Of a DNA stretch of 64,000 nucleotides, positions 32,101-45,771 are shown one piece after another (the first letter of the stretch is position 1; every line of letters starts with the position of its first letter). A program made the translations under genes and the position numbers. The stretch comes from Coriaria nepalensis (Eukaryota; Streptophyta; Magnoliopsida; Cucurbitales; Coriariaceae). The notes under the pieces are model-generated. The model was not told where the DNA came from and did no database searches. It saw only the letters and a list, made by a program, of their open reading frames with translations. The DNA is taken from contig CP114490.1 of NCBI GenBank assembly GCA_027186245.1, positions 7,882,501 to 7,946,500 on the forward strand. Direction: 5' to 3'.

Positions 32101-33260
32101 CGTGCCCCCCTACAAGACATTCATGGATCATAAGAGTCTCAAGTATATCTTTACTCAGAAGGAACTAAATATGAGACAAAGGAGATGATTGGAAATGGTA
32201 AAAGATTATGACTATGAGATTCTCTATCACACTGGAAAGGTGAATTAAGTTGTTGATGCTTTAAGTTAGAATGTCTCGACAACATTGATGGCAGTTAATA
32301 CATTGCCTCAACTATAACAAAATGAAATCAATGAGTTAAGTTTGGAGATAGTTAGCATTAACCTTGCAACCGACTATTTTAGATAGGATGAAGGATTCTC
32401 AAGAAGCTGATCCAGACTTAGGAAGTTAAAGAAGGGAGGAATAAGGAGTTTAGTCTCTCTCTCCTAACGAGATCCTTAACTTTAAAGGAAGAATATGCGT
32501 TCCCAAATGACGATGAAATAAGACGTCAGATTCTTTCAGAAGCACAGGAAATCTCGTATTACGTACAACCATAAGCAACTAAGATGTACAAGGACTTAAA
32601 GGAGCACTTCTAGTGGACAGGAATGAAGAAGACTGTTGCTCAGTTTGAAGAAAAGTGTTTGACATGTTAGCGAGTCAAGGCTGAACATCAGCGTCCAACA
32701 GGGGAGTTGCAAACAATTAAGATTCCATAATGGAAATGAGAGTAAATCACTATGGATTTTGTTGTATGGCTCAATAAAACAACTAAGGGACACGATACAA
32801 TCTAGGTAATTGTCAATAAATTAACTAACTCAACGCACTTCTTATCCAAACGAAGCACGCATTCCTTAGAGCAATTAGTAAACCTATATGTGAATGAAGT
32901 TGTCTGACTACATGAGTTACCTTTGTCGATTATTTCAGCTCATGATAATAGATTTACTTCCACTTTTTGGAGAGCCATCCAACGAGCAATGAGAATGAAG
33001 CTTAAGTTCACGACCTGTCACCCACACAAATGAATAGTCTGTCAGCGAGGACTATCTAGATGTTGGAAATGCTTCGGGCTTATGTCTTAGATTTGAAGGG
33101 AACAGAGAATAAGTATATACCATTAATAGAATTCTCCTATGACAATAGTTACAAGGCATCTATTGGAATGACGCTCTATGAAGTTTTATATGGGAGAAAG
33201 TGTAGATCGCTAGTTCATTAGTCCGAAACCAGAGAAGGGAGGCTAACAATCATTGACTTC
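32101..33260 (+). mobile_element. Decayed Ty3/gypsy pol: RNase H and integrase
   Basis: With stops and frame changes, the plus strand reads TFMDHKSLKYIFTQKELNMR and YDYEILYHTGKVN-VVDALS (RNase H end), then the integrase zinc-binding region FPNDDEIRRQILSEAQEISY, KTVAQFEEKCLTC, the catalytic core ITMDFVVWL...GHDTI, LPLSIISAHDNRFTSTFWRA, and MTLYEVLYGRKCRS-like sequence near 33170-33205. Arrangement and motifs are those of chromoviral/gypsy pol. No LTR or intact frame was found, so the element is dead and truncated. Confidence 0.8.
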
Positions 33261-34248
33261 ATTGGTACATGATCATTATAATTCAAATTGTATTCATCTT
33301 GTCTCACTTACTATAATAAATATACTAATTTCCTGAAAATATTCCATACATATATAAAAAGCTTTAGAAGTTTAGTTTCCAACGCAACTAAGAGTTTGTC
33401 ATTTTGACATTGGATGAAAAAGTTATTATCGATTTAAGTGATAATGATCATTGACTCATTGATATAAATAAGTCATTTTATGCTTATCCGTTGGTATTAA
33501 TGAGTCAAAAATCATATCATATTCTTTTAATGATTCTGAACGTTTTATTTAAAATTATGAGACATGACATATAGCATTGGAAAACTCTAAATGTCTAGTT
33601 TTATATGTACAGCTGTTTATAATTTTGAGCTCAAATAAAAAATGTATAATAAAATAAATGGAATATGTATATAATCATTATAATTCACTTAATATAATAA
33701 ATATATTAATCTTCTAAATTTCATACATATATAAAAGACCATAGAAATATAATTTTTAATGCAACTATTGATTTTTTATTTCGATATCATATGAACTTTT
33801 TTTTTTCAAATTTAAGTACTAATGATCATGAATCCTATTTTTATGTAAACCAAATGATAAAAAAGAAAAAATGATCGGAGGAAGAAGATTAATATTATAA
33901 TTTCAGTCCCTTATTTTTTTCGTCCTCAATTCTTAAAAAATAAAAGAGGACATTACTGCAAAGAAGTACTGTCCTATGATATTTATCAAAACATTACTCT
34001 AAAATGTCTATTTATCAAATCACCCCATAATTTGGCGCTTCAATCAGCCGCCGCCTTTTCCACGACGCAATTTGGGTCACGAATTTCCCTCTTTCAAGGT
34101 CTCCTCCTCCTCCTTTGATTCCCCGCACCCAACCAAAAAGCCCAAATTCTGCCCCACTCGCTCTCTCTCTCTCTCTCGCTCTCTCTCTCTCTCTCATGGT
34201 ATTTTAGCAACTGCTTTCGTCAACTCTGTTGCTCAAATTTCACCTCCA
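33261..34248. other. AT-rich spacer and SAE2 promoter/leader
   Basis: A weak repeat lies at about 33270-33420 versus 33670-33790 (tcattataattca, tatataaaa-accatagaa). The last 200 bases are pyrimidine-rich and probably contain the SAE2 transcription start and 5' UTR. Confidence 0.45.
34157..34195 (+). repeat. (CT)n tract in SAE2 5' leader
   Basis: CT dinucleotides with one interruption (CTCG), ending 54 bases before the start codon. CT-rich leaders are common in plant housekeeping genes; the tract may be polymorphic. Confidence 0.85.
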
Positions 34249-37200
34249 ATGGCTTCTCAGCAGCAGTTGTCCACCATAAAGGTTCTTCTACAATTTCCTC
34301 TAACCGAAGCCTTTCTTGTGCTCGATTTGAGCTCCAACTTGCTTAATTTTCCGGGTTCTCTGCTGAATTTACAGGAAGCGAAGGTGCTTATGGTCGGGGC
34401 GGGTGGAATCGGCTGCGAGCTTCTCAAGACTCTGGCTCTTTCTGGCTTCCAAGACATTCATATTGTGAGTGTAATTTGAATTTCAGGTTTTCCTTTCAGG
34501 AAATTTTTATTCCTTTTCCTTTTTATCTTTTGTGGTAGTGTGTGACTAGGGTTTTGCTGGATACTAGGGTTTTTACTCTTAAGAGTGTTAAATGTGTGTT
34601 CATTTATCCATTTTCGGTGCATTGGAGCTCATAAACGGGTCATTTAGCATTTACTTGGTCAATTTTTCTCATATTGCTATCGTTTACTTCCCCACTGTTA
34701 GTGATTGTAGATTCTTTCCTCTTCACATCGAAGTCAAGGACTTAAGAGGCTGCCGTATTTGACTCAGAACTTACATAATAACATATTTTTCTTCAAGTTT
34801 CTACACAGTTTCCTTGTAATTTAGTGTTCAACTTTTGATTACTTTTATAAGATCATAGTCTTCAATAACGAGTTTTCAGAGGAGTATATAGAAATGATGA
34901 TCATGACAAAGAAATATGACAATTTTAGTATGTTTCCTTTCTTTCTACTGTTACCCAAATGCATACTGGAAGAAGAGAGGGGGGGGGGGGGCTCTGTGGC
35001 TAAGTTTTAAACTTAAGGATCCCAGCTGCTGTGTTTTAGTTTTGGTATTTCTCTTTTGGAGAACCATACATTATGAATAATACCCTGTTTTGTTTTGTTT
35101 CTTTGTTTTTTTTATTATTATTTTTTCATATTTTACTGGGATTATAATTCTAGTTTATGCTATCATCAACTATGTGTATAATTGAAGTGTGTGGGTCTCT
35201 CTGTTCTTCATTTCAATTGGTGTATAAACTATATTCATTTTGGGTACTGAAATGCATGTCAATCTAGGGATGTGATATTGTATGATCATTCTTAGATTAT
35301 GAGAGATAAGTAAACTTGCTATTACTGAGTCCTTAGAAGGCATTTTCCCTCACTAAGACACTAACCTGCTGTGAAAAGCTCTGTGATTGGCAGTTGTTGA
35401 CTCATGTATTTGTTTATAATACTAACTTGCAGATTGACATGGATACAATAGAAGTCAGTAACCTGAACAGACAGTTTTTATTCCGAAAATCACATGTTGG
35501 GCAATCAAAGGCTAAAGTAAATGAGTTATCAATCATTTATTTTGTACAGGAATAAGTTTTCTTTTGTATGTTTGATCTTCTCATAGATGTGCGAAACCAG
35601 GTTGCTCGAGACGCTGTCTTAAGGTTTAGACCCAACATAAGCATCACCTCATATCATGCAAATGTCAAGGATTCAGACTTCAATGTGGATTTCTTTAAGC
35701 AATTTAGTGTTGTTCTGAACGGACTTGACAATTTAGATGCAAGGAGACATGTGAATCGTCTTTGTTTGGCAGCTGGTATTCCTCTGGTTGAAAGTGGGAC
35801 CACTGGATTCCTTGGACAGGTGCTCTATGTTCCTAGTGTTACTGTGTTTTTCATCTTAGCACCAGAAAAAAGTTTGTATAATGACTATTCCCTCTATGAT
35901 TTGTGTATGAATTTCCCCATTCTTGCATCATCTATGACATGTAAATTAGGGAATTGAACTTCTCAGGATGGATTTGTTTTATATTTTCTGTGTACATATA
36001 TGACAATTCATTTTGTGATTCATAAGTTTGAGTTATTTTGAGACCTTGTTCTAATGAATTCGCACACTCCCCATCTTAGATAACTAGTGAGTTATAGATG
36101 GCTTAGCTGCGCTGGTTATTTGGTTCATTAGAATTCATTTATTATGATATGGAACAACTTATGAACCACCAGTAATGCTATTTTCTCTTGTAGACGATTC
36201 CCATTGGCCTCTAAGATGTCATGATTTTGGAGGATTACCATCTGTGACATGCCTTGTTGGTCATACAGTAAGATTTTAGGAAGGTTTTCAAAGATTTTCA
36301 CAGGAAGTGTGATGAAATTAAACGGGTCTATGATATGGGAATTATAGCTATTCTTTGAATATTGTTTCTACCAGATTGCAGTTATTATTTATTAATTTTT
36401 TTTTTCATTATTATGTTTATTTATTTCTTTTCTAATTGGTTTGGAGCAGGTTACTGTCCATGTTAAGGGAACTACAGAGTGCTACGAGTGTCAACCAAAA
36501 CCTGCCCCCAAAACATATCCTGTCTGTACAATTAACAGTACTCCATCAAAGGTATTATTCTCTTGTTTTGTTTTGTTATATAAAGTGGAAAGTGGGTTTA
36601 TTGAATGTCACATACTTTCATTGTTGCATTAAAAGTTAATGATATCTATTGTCGATTTAGTTCTATTAGATTTTGAGTTTCCTGTTTATTTTTTAATGCA
36701 TTAGCAGTATGCAAGATTCATAATATTGCAACAAGTATACGACACAGACGGAAGTATAATGATGCAAAACAGGTGAGGTTAGAATGACCCAAAGGTCAAG
36801 AAGTAAATTATAATGAGGAACACTCTTCAAACTTGAACAGTTACTGCTGTTTGCGAAAGACAAGATTAGTCTAAGTAGAAGTTCCTGTGCTAGTATTAAG
36901 CAATAAAGATAAGAAATTGTATATTTTCTGTCATGAAAGTAAAGTAGCTTTCTATGGACACAAATCTGGTTGTGTAGTTTGTGTAAAAACTTGCTTATTC
37001 ATAGCTTAGTTTGCCACAGCATGATGAATCACATAATTCATCTTTCTAAAATAGCTGTTTTAATTTTGCAGTTTGTTCATTGTATTGTTTGGGCGAAGGA
37101 CGTACTTTTTGCAAAGTTGTTTGGAGATAAGAATCAGGAAAGTGATTTAAATGTTCGTTCAAGCGATGCGGCTAGTTCATCAAATCATACTGAAGATGTA

Positions 37201-39644
37201 TTTGAACGTAGAAAGGATGAAGAAGTTGAGCAGTATGGAAGAAGAATATACGACCATGTGTTCGGTTATAACATTGAAAAGGCTTTATGTGAGGAAGAGA
37301 CATGGAAAAAATGCAATAAACCAAGACCTATATATAGTAGGGATGTCTTGTCTGATGAACCAGCACCACAGAATGGAAACTTGGAAATGAGACATCCATC
37401 ATCAGTTTCTGCCATGGCCTCTCTAGGCATGAAAAATCCGCAGGACATATGGAGTCTTTTTGAGAGTACCCGGATATTCATTGAGGCAATGAAGCTATTT
37501 TTCACAAGAAGAGAAAAGGTTCTAGGCTGGAGTTTTCCATTTTCTGGATATTACGTTTGAATTTTTGATCTCTCCGTGACATTTTACCCCAAAGATTTCT
37601 TTCATCATATCTAACTTTTTCTGTGGATGGTGTAGGACATTGGAAACCTAATTTTTGATAAAGATGACCAGTTAGCTGTGGAGTTTGTCACCGCTGCTGC
37701 AAATATAAGGGCAGCTTCTTTTAACATTCCATTACATAGTCTTTTTGAAGCCAAGGGTATTGCTGGTAATATTGTGCATGCTGTTGCAACAACAAATGCT
37801 ATTATTGCTGGGTTGATTGTGATCGAGGCGATTAAGGTGCTACAGAAAGATGTGAAAAGCTATAGGTGTGTAAGCTTCACTTTTGTCGTAACAAAGCCTG
37901 GTTTCCCCCTTTGATTCCTCTTGGCTGTAGTAAAAAAAGTACTTCTTAAACACAACCATCTGGAGTTTTTGTTGTTTATTCGATCATTTCTTATATATGA
38001 GTGTGGTCTGTGTTTGGAGGTAATGCCATCTTGGAAAGTGGATTTTGTTTAGGGTTATGAAACTGGAGTTGGAACGTAGAGAGTTTGGATAGATTCTGAG
38101 ACAGATTTGGATTTTTAGATGTCTGTTTCGATTTGGTTTTGTTTAAATTGGAGTTTGTGAGGACTAAACTGGAGTTTTTTTTTTCTTTCTTTTTTTCTTT
38201 TTTTTAAAGCTAAACTGGAGTTTGCAGGGATAAATATCTGAACAGAAAACCAAGTGTAGTTAGTTAATACCTTTTCAATATCAAGTTTTGTTACCAACTA
38301 AATCAAAGCCAAATTTACGCATGGCCATTGTTGGTAGCTCTGATAAAGAAGTTATAAGTTACCAAATGTCACAAACTTTTATTCTTTAAAATCAGATTAC
38401 TTTTCACTTTTTTTGGGGGGATGTTCTCTCAAATCTGACTAGAAAGACTCGTGCAGAATGACATACTGCCTCGAACATCCTACGAAAAAGATGCTACTCA
38501 TGCCAGTGGAACCATTTGAACCCAACAAATCTTGTTATGTATGTTCTGAGGTATATTAGACCCTACTGAGACATATCCATTGGTTTTTTTTTTTTTTTTT
38601 TTTAATTCTGTCTAAATTTAGTCAATACACGTTCTTTCTTTTCACGTGCATTGGCTGAATGCAGATGCCTCTATCACTCGAGATTAATACCCACTGTGCA
38701 AAGTTGCGGGACTTTGTTGAAAAGGTGGTTAAGGCCAAGCTTGGGATGAACTTTCCAATTATTATGCAGGGCTCATCCATTCTTTATGAAGTTGGTGACG
38801 ATCTTGATGAGAGCATGGTAGCAAATTATGCTTCTAACCTTGATAAGGTATACATTCTTGCTTTATGTGATAATATAACTTATTCACAGGCTTCTTTGAA
38901 AAACTTTCTTATACTTTTTAAGGATAATGCAGGTGCTCTCCGATTTTCCTTCTCCAGTTACCAGCGGGACAGTTCTGACAGTAGAGGATCTTCAGCAGGA
39001 GCTTACTTGTAGTGTCAACATCAAACACAGGTATTTCGTAACCTGTATATGTGCCTCACCTTGTATTTGTTGAAAGAACTACCATAACTGTGCACGAAAT
39101 TTAATTGGGTATTAAATAATTTAAAGAAGAATTACTACTAACATCTCTAATCAGTCTTGCTGATTTGTGCATCTGCCCTCCTGTATTTCTTCATTGGATT
39201 TGGATTAGATGTTTCTAATATTCAAATGCATCGTAGCAATTAGATTCTGAGTGGAAGCGAATATATTTCTACAATTTTCTGATGAGTAAATTACATACAT
39301 ATATTCACAGAGAGGAATTTGATGAGAAGGAGCCTGATGGAATGGTTCTTCGTGGATGGATTGAAGCTCCTTTGGAAAAGGATATTAACAAAACAGTTGG
39401 CAATAATGGTGAAACCACATCAAAATCAGCCGAGAGAAAGAATGAGGACATGGAAATCATGGAATCTTCATCAAAGAAAAGGAAATCAATAGAGACATGT
39501 AAGATGATCTCTCTAGATACTATTTCAAGTGCTGCTAATGAAGCTACCAATCCCAAAAAACTGGGATTAATCGATGACAGTGAGGACGGGCTTGTTGTTC
39601 TCGATGATGACGTGGATACAAGCAAGAAGAAAAGGCTGCAATGA
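34249..39644 (+). CDS. SAE2: SUMO-activating enzyme subunit 2 (UBA2/SAE2)
   Basis: Eleven exons join in frame: 34249-34281, 34375-34464, 35433-35516, 35601-35819, 36450-36551, 37072-37518, 37636-37865, 38457-38550, 38665-38847, 38933-39030, 39311-39644 (1914 nt, 637 aa; Arabidopsis SAE2 is about 625). With SAE1 it forms the E1 that adenylates SUMO and passes it to SCE1. Visible: nucleotide-binding GAGGIG (19-24), [20 protein letters not shown] (exon 3), [10 protein letters not shown], catalytic Cys168 in YPVCTI, zinc ligands C153-x2-C156 and C428-x2-C431 (exon 8), ubiquitin-fold domain from about 440, and a divergent acidic tail with basic nuclear-localisation runs (SKKRKS, SKKKRLQ). All introns start GT and end AG. 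The exon at 38457-38550 is short and easily missed, but it is required for frame and zinc binding. Confidence 0.96.
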
Positions 39645-42600
39645 TCCCTTGAGCTGACTTTTTGATTGCTGGAAGAAAGGTCTTAACATAATTTTGTACT
39701 GTTAGGGAGAAATGATGAATTTATTTTTTTTTTTTGGTGCTGATAATCTTCACTCTTCAGGCCTTCATTCGCTTACTTCTTTCTTCTGTGGAGTTTTAGG
39801 TGATGACGAGTCTGTCTTTTTTTCTTTTTTAATTTATCTTTATGCACATCTTCCCCTTCAGTAATTAACTTGTAGCCCACACTGTAATCCATTCTTAAGT
39901 ACGTTTAATAGAGTTCAGTAGGGGTTGTACATCAAAATTATAAACTAAACTGTATGGGAATTGTTGATGTTGTAAGAAGATGATTCAAACGTGATCATTC
40001 TAATGATGTTGTTCTGATTACTCTTATTTTCTGCTGCTTCCATGCTTCCATTTAGTAAGCTCATCCTCTGAAGCATGGAAGAAGATACCTTAAAAATAAA
40101 ATTGCAAAGGTGGTTCAATAATTGTTTGTTTGTTTTGGGTTTTATAAATTTTGCAAATTAACCCTCTTTTTTAAATGAAAAATTTTATATCTCATAGTCG
40201 TCCCTCTCTCCTTCCCAAAACATAACTTCACCATCTCAACTTTTCTTTCTCTCTCCTCCACGATCTTAGCCTATTCTCAATCAACTCCTCCACGATACTC
40301 TCTCTCTCTCTCCTCCGCGATCCATCCTCCTCTGCCCATCGAACTGCGATCGGGATCTTAGTTGCTCCTTTTCGGACCACGATCTACCATTGAACTGCAT
40401 TCTGCCATCGAACCGTCTCTTTCATGCTTCCTCCTCAAACCGCAATCTCGGTTGCTCCTCCTCAACTATCCTCCTCCTTTTCTTTTTTTTTTTTCCCTTT
40501 TTTTTCATGCTAAGGATTTCTGTCATTAGACTGTGATTATCTCAGTCCAAGATTAGGACCGACATCGATTTTCTTGAGTTAAAAAAAGAGCTATGGATTA
40601 AGAAGATATTATCAATGGGAAAAGGCCCAAGCAGAAGAACATAGAAGTTTTTGGTCGTCTTGCACAAAATATGTGATGGACCAATTTTCCAAACCCATGC
40701 ACGTTTAATGGATCATAATTTGAATCTCTTGCCGTAGTTTCTTTGTAAACAAGGGTTGAGTTTGACTCACTCGCTAGGTGCGTAGGATGTGATTAAAAAG
40801 TGAAAAATATTTATGTTATATTTTGACGCATAGGGGTAATTACAGATAGTCTTTACCCACCATTTATTATGATTATAAATACAACCTAAGGGATGGTCGA
40901 ATCATTGATTAAATCAAAAGCCTCCTTGGTTAAAATTTTACCTTATTATATGTTAAGATTTTAAGTAGAAATTTAACCATGTGAGACGAATAATATGGAC
41001 TAAGATTAAAAGGCGAATACCATAGCACCTCTCATCTTCATCAAAGAGGGGTTATGTATCAAGAAAAGATATATTCCTTAACCTAGACTTGATTTAATAA
41101 TGATGTGATGTTATTGTACTTTTTGTAAAAGGATTATATGTGATATAATTTTTGTATGATCGATGTGGCTAAAAACTATACGCGCTAGGAATTACGTAAA
41201 GGTCATTAGCCTAATTATTGTATGATCAATCATCATTGTGACCTATCTATTCTAAGTTATTTCGAACAATTTATTTACTTAGAAATTACATAAAAGACTG
41301 AGGATGCCTCAACATTAGAGACTTATTTGGTCTAAGAAATTTCAAGTAATTTGTTTGCTCAGAAATCACACTAAGTGCCAAAGATATCCTAGATTTGGAA
41401 TCTTGCTCCGATAAAAGAAAGAAGAATTAGTATAAATTCAAGAGGGTCAGAAATTGTCGAGGAATTAGGAAAGTACAATAAAGGTTTAAAAGTACAAAAT
41501 AAAGGTCATTTTCCTAAGAAGTTTATAATTCCCCCTCAACCTCCTTACTAGCTGAAAGAGGCATTCGAAAGTAATATGCCCATCAAGTCAATCAGGTATG
41601 ACCCGGCTGGATCATTTTCTTGTGAGAATCAATCTTGAATTGTGTAAATCATCAATATAATTGAATGCATAACTTTTAATTAGAGCATATTATAATCTTT
41701 CATGATGTTATTAGGTTGAAAATAACAACTTGTATATTTGACAAACTCCCAAATCTTAGATATACACTTAGAATCATGATAAGATGAGATCCAAGTTGGT
41801 TTAAGTCTAAGATTCAAATTGTTCATAGTCATAGGATTATCATGATGAGATATTGACAATTTGGAAAGATAATTATATGTGGTATCATCTTCGTAAGAAG
41901 AGTGACATTCTCATATTAATCGGTATTGGTTAATATCGGGATATGCATGTAGGTGATTAGTAGAGACTATATCACTAAACGTTATCACTGGAAAAAAGCT
42001 CAATGGTAATAATATTAATAGTGACGGGTGCTTTTGATGCTCAAACCTAAGATTACTATACCACTAGCATATAAGATATCAAGTCTTGATATTGCACCAT
42101 GTGGTCTTAGCTAAAAGCCAATAAAAGAGTAAGCCATTGGGCATGTGTCAAGTATATGCGGTCTGTAATGTGATTAGAAGGGATCTATCACCTCTATATT
42201 AGATGATGTGATTTTATGAGTCATATAACTTATACAATGAAGAAAATATTTGGCCAAAGTAATATGGAATGAAAATGAATTTTCTGTAAAATCATTGTCT
42301 AGTTGCATAATAGTATTATGATATTCATAAAGAAAATCTAATAGGGTATAATAGTTATGTCATGCCCTAGGATTTTTTGGAACCAAAAGTAGATAGAAGG
42401 ATTAATCTGGCACAATAATAATTATTCATAGTTATTGTACTTCTTATTATATAGGTGGCTCACACGCCTTGCTAGAGACCTATATGGATCTAGTGATTTA
42501 AGTCAACTTGATCATAGAAGATGATCATATTGACTGTTTGATTTAAAAAAATAATTTCAAAGTCAAATGGTCCATTCATAAAGAATGGATAAAATTCACA

Positions 42601-44264
42601 AGTTTTTGTAGGACTTACCTATTGTGGTAATGTAGAATCTATCCAGTCACACACATAAATATTGATTGGAGCTTACTAAGATTTTAAATTTGAGAAATTT
42701 TTACTCGTTCATTTTGAGTCGGATTTAAGAGTTAAACAACTAATTAGTTTGATTTCAAGTCTAAGTCACACTATATTTCAAGCACAACTAAAATATGATT
42801 TATATTTAATTTGAAATTAAATAATTAATCATAAAAATATTAACTTGACAAGATAAATTTATTAAATTAAGATTTAGTAAAGTTATAGTTAAGGAATTTT
42901 TTTTTGGCTAAAAAAAAAAGCATGTTTGGTCATTAAAGAGTTGATGGACCTAACTAAGCCCACGTGTAATGCCAAAATTAAAATCCGTATTTTACTAGGT
43001 AAAATTGGATATTAATTCGAAATAACAAATTATACGAATCAAGCTAGAGATTATGAACCTGTGATTCAAGGACCCAAGATTGTTCTACTCAAATTCAACT
43101 AGGGTGTAGAAGACGCCACAATCCGGGATAGAAGAACATATTGATAAGTCGATGAACGCCACAGATAAATCTGATAAGTTCAAAAAGTTTTAAACGAACT
43201 AAAGAAAATTTTCTCTTAATATTTTTATAACTGATCTGTCTATACAAAAGAAATAAACTCTCTTTATATAAAGGATGTTCCAGCAAGAAAAAAACATAAA
43301 CTAAGTAATGTGGGACTCTAGAAAACTAAATAGACAACTAAATAAAATCTAGAAAAACTGAAAAGACAATTAAATAATGCCCAATTAGCCCAATTAAATC
43401 AAAAAAACCCAAAAACCCAAAAATAATCCATCTCCCACGTGATTTTGGAGTTATTAAACTCAAATAAATGCTTGACAATTAGTTAAGAGAATTTATTTAT
43501 CAATTGTGCTTATTTTGATGATATAGACCTAATTCAGCACGAAACTCTTCAATAAGGTCATTCCTTCATTATGAGATTCTCCAAGGTTTGAACTACTTAA
43601 TATCATAATTGAGAATCACATTCAATACTTTCAATGGGTCTCCATGCATAGGTGTAAGCCTATGTTAATTGAATCATCCCATTAAGTATTTCTTTGAATT
43701 TCGTCACACGAGCTCTTCTAATTGGACTAACTGGGACTTGAATTAGGTTTGAACATGTATCAATTCATAATTCATGTGCTAGCCTTATTCTCATCAATAA
43801 ATATGGTTTTAACTTTAAAAAAATGGGAGTTAAAGTGGAGTTACAGTTGCCCGAATATGATTAAAAATTAATTGGCCTTGGAGGCTTAACACAAAACATA
43901 TCCTAGGGACTTAATTCAGACCCGACTACACTTTAGAGAGGGAGGAGAGAGAAACTAGTTTTTTTCTCTCAAATATTCATCATTTATCTTCTTCTTCTCT
44001 CTTCTTCTCCAAGATTCTTTCTCAAGAATTGAGATTAAATCAAGTAATCTCCATGCGAATTGTCAACTGTGTAGATAAAGGTTAGAGGTTGAGTGACGGC
44101 TTGGAACAACCTATAAGGCGGCGGCGGCGGTTCATAATAGTCGGCAACAAAGGAGGAGCTTTAGGTGGAGAATCGTTTGATTCTTGATGGAGTAGTTTGT
44201 TGGTACCCTCTTTCTCTCATCTTTATTCTTGGATCTAAATTAAGTTGTTAGTGTAAGATTTTGA
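39645..44264. other. Long gene-free interval, probably old transposon DNA
   Basis: SAE2 3' UTR to about 39900. At 40195-40480 a C/T-rich block contains repeated phrases (catcgaactgc-at, ctcctcctc) like those at the ends of plant DNA transposons. 40500-43300 is AT-rich with no coding signal in any frame. 43700-44240 includes a ggcggcggcggcgg tract (about 44118) and a ctcttcttct-rich leader-like segment resembling LTR or 5' UTR sequence of plant elements. I could not assign a family. Confidence 0.4.
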
Positions 44265-45771
44265 AAATAAACTAGGAATCTGAGAAGTGAAAGTCACATA
44301 ACATATCTCCTTGATCTTTGCTAGTAATTAACCGGTTCGGATGTCTCAGGACCATTTCTTGAAAATGAACTATGCCCCATAACGTACGAAGAACCGCTAA
44401 TATATAGCATCTCAAGGTCAAAGTTAGCCCCATTTGTGGGATTAACAGGAGCAAACTTTTTAGGATTCTTTGAAAGCTCAAACTCATTGCTCCCATCCTC
44501 AACTAGACCATCTCCACTAATAACCTCCTTTGTCTCCTCATCTTCATTTTCATCTTCCTAATCTAAAAAAGGGGTCAAGGGGAAACTTGAGCTTCTTAAG
44601 ATCCACCTTGGGACCTAATTCCCTTACGCGCACCACAGTCATGAGTTTAAGAATTCAGATCAGGTCAAGGAAGAAGAGAGCTCAAGTTTAAGACAATAAA
44701 ACTGAAATTATGCATACAGTTTCTTATTGCAAAAATGTAACCTTTATTGAACATTTTCAATACAATAAGTAAATGAGTTTTGATCATCATTACAATTACA
44801 ATTGACCTTACTAGGTTGCTTAAAAATCAGAAAAGATAACCTACTACAACATTTAATTAAAGTTTGCTAAAAAACCAAAAGAAAAATCTGCATAGCAGAA
44901 AGCAAAAAATAGAAAAGCAAAAAATCTGCTTTTTGCTAGTTAAGAACCAATGGACCAAAAATGATGACATACTCCCAATTGATCCAAAAACAACTCCAAC
45001 AAGATCATATGGACTTATTGAACTTGTTAGGATAAGAAGAAGACATAATTGGACCACCAAACATCAGCTGACTTGCCATGATAGCAAATATAGTAGCAAC
45101 TAACAAAATGAGTCATAACTTATTCATCTTTGATCCGATCTGCTTCAAACCAATTCTCACAAGTTTGGTTTGAGAAGATCTAACTGATGTAGAAGGAGTC
45201 AACGCCAAAATCTAATTAAATAAAAAGTCAACTAAAATAGAACACAAAAATAGAATACTAATATAAACAGAACATAACACCTTCTAATAATGAGAACCCC
45301 TTTTTTTTGGGCTTGGAAGATCCTCTCAGCATAGTCAGAAGATGGAAGAAAATCTTCAATGGATGTTTTCTTTAGAGAAGGTAACAATGCCTCCATTGCT
45401 TTAGCCACAACAACCCTCAATCTTCTTTCCAAGGCCTCAGTCTCCTCTTTGTGAAGCCGATCCTTTTGGCATTGAGCCTCACGAAGAGACCTGATTTCTT
45501 GGGAACGTTCAACATCCCTGTGTTTTAAACTTTAAACCCTCAATTTCTTTTTTCAGGTTGGCTAGGTTCTCAAGGCACAAAGAGAGTATCGCCATTGAAA
45601 TTGAATGAACCTAGAATAGAACAAAGTAATCTTAGTGTTCCAGGATGAGGGAGAGAGGGGGATTGGAATTCCCATAGTGGACCGATTGAAGGGCCTCAGA
45701 GTGAAAGCCATTTGTCCTACGGTGGTAGAAAGAGGAAGAGAAGAAGAAGAGGTAGAAAGAGTGAGAGCCAT
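44265..45771 (-). other. Unidentified coding-like remnants interrupted by an LTR
   Basis: On the minus strand, 45771-45300 contains coding-like pieces in several frames (VERSQEIRSLREAQCQKDRL and LERRLRVVVAKAMEALLPSL, a coiled-coil-like acidic/basic pattern, then SIEDFLPSSDYAERIFQAQK). 44640-44270 contains an acidic run DENEDEETKEVISGDGLVED and FAPVNPTNGANFDLEMLYIS. Between them sits an LTR. The pieces look like a transposon gag or a broken host gene; I recognise neither half. Confidence 0.3.
44730..45290 (-). mobile_element. Solo or truncated copia LTR, relative of the 20.8-21.4 kb LTR
   Basis: Ordered blocks are shared with 20830-21345: aaagataacctantccaaca, gaccaaaagtccaaaa-like, ccaattgatnca-anncaactcca, aatatgatnat, cttgttaggata, tcacaagtttggtttgagaa, gatgtagaaggagtcaa, and caccttctaataa at the end. 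No internal copia sequence adjoins it, and the canonical TGTTAG end is not found on the left, so it is truncated or has lost its edge. Confidence 0.65.
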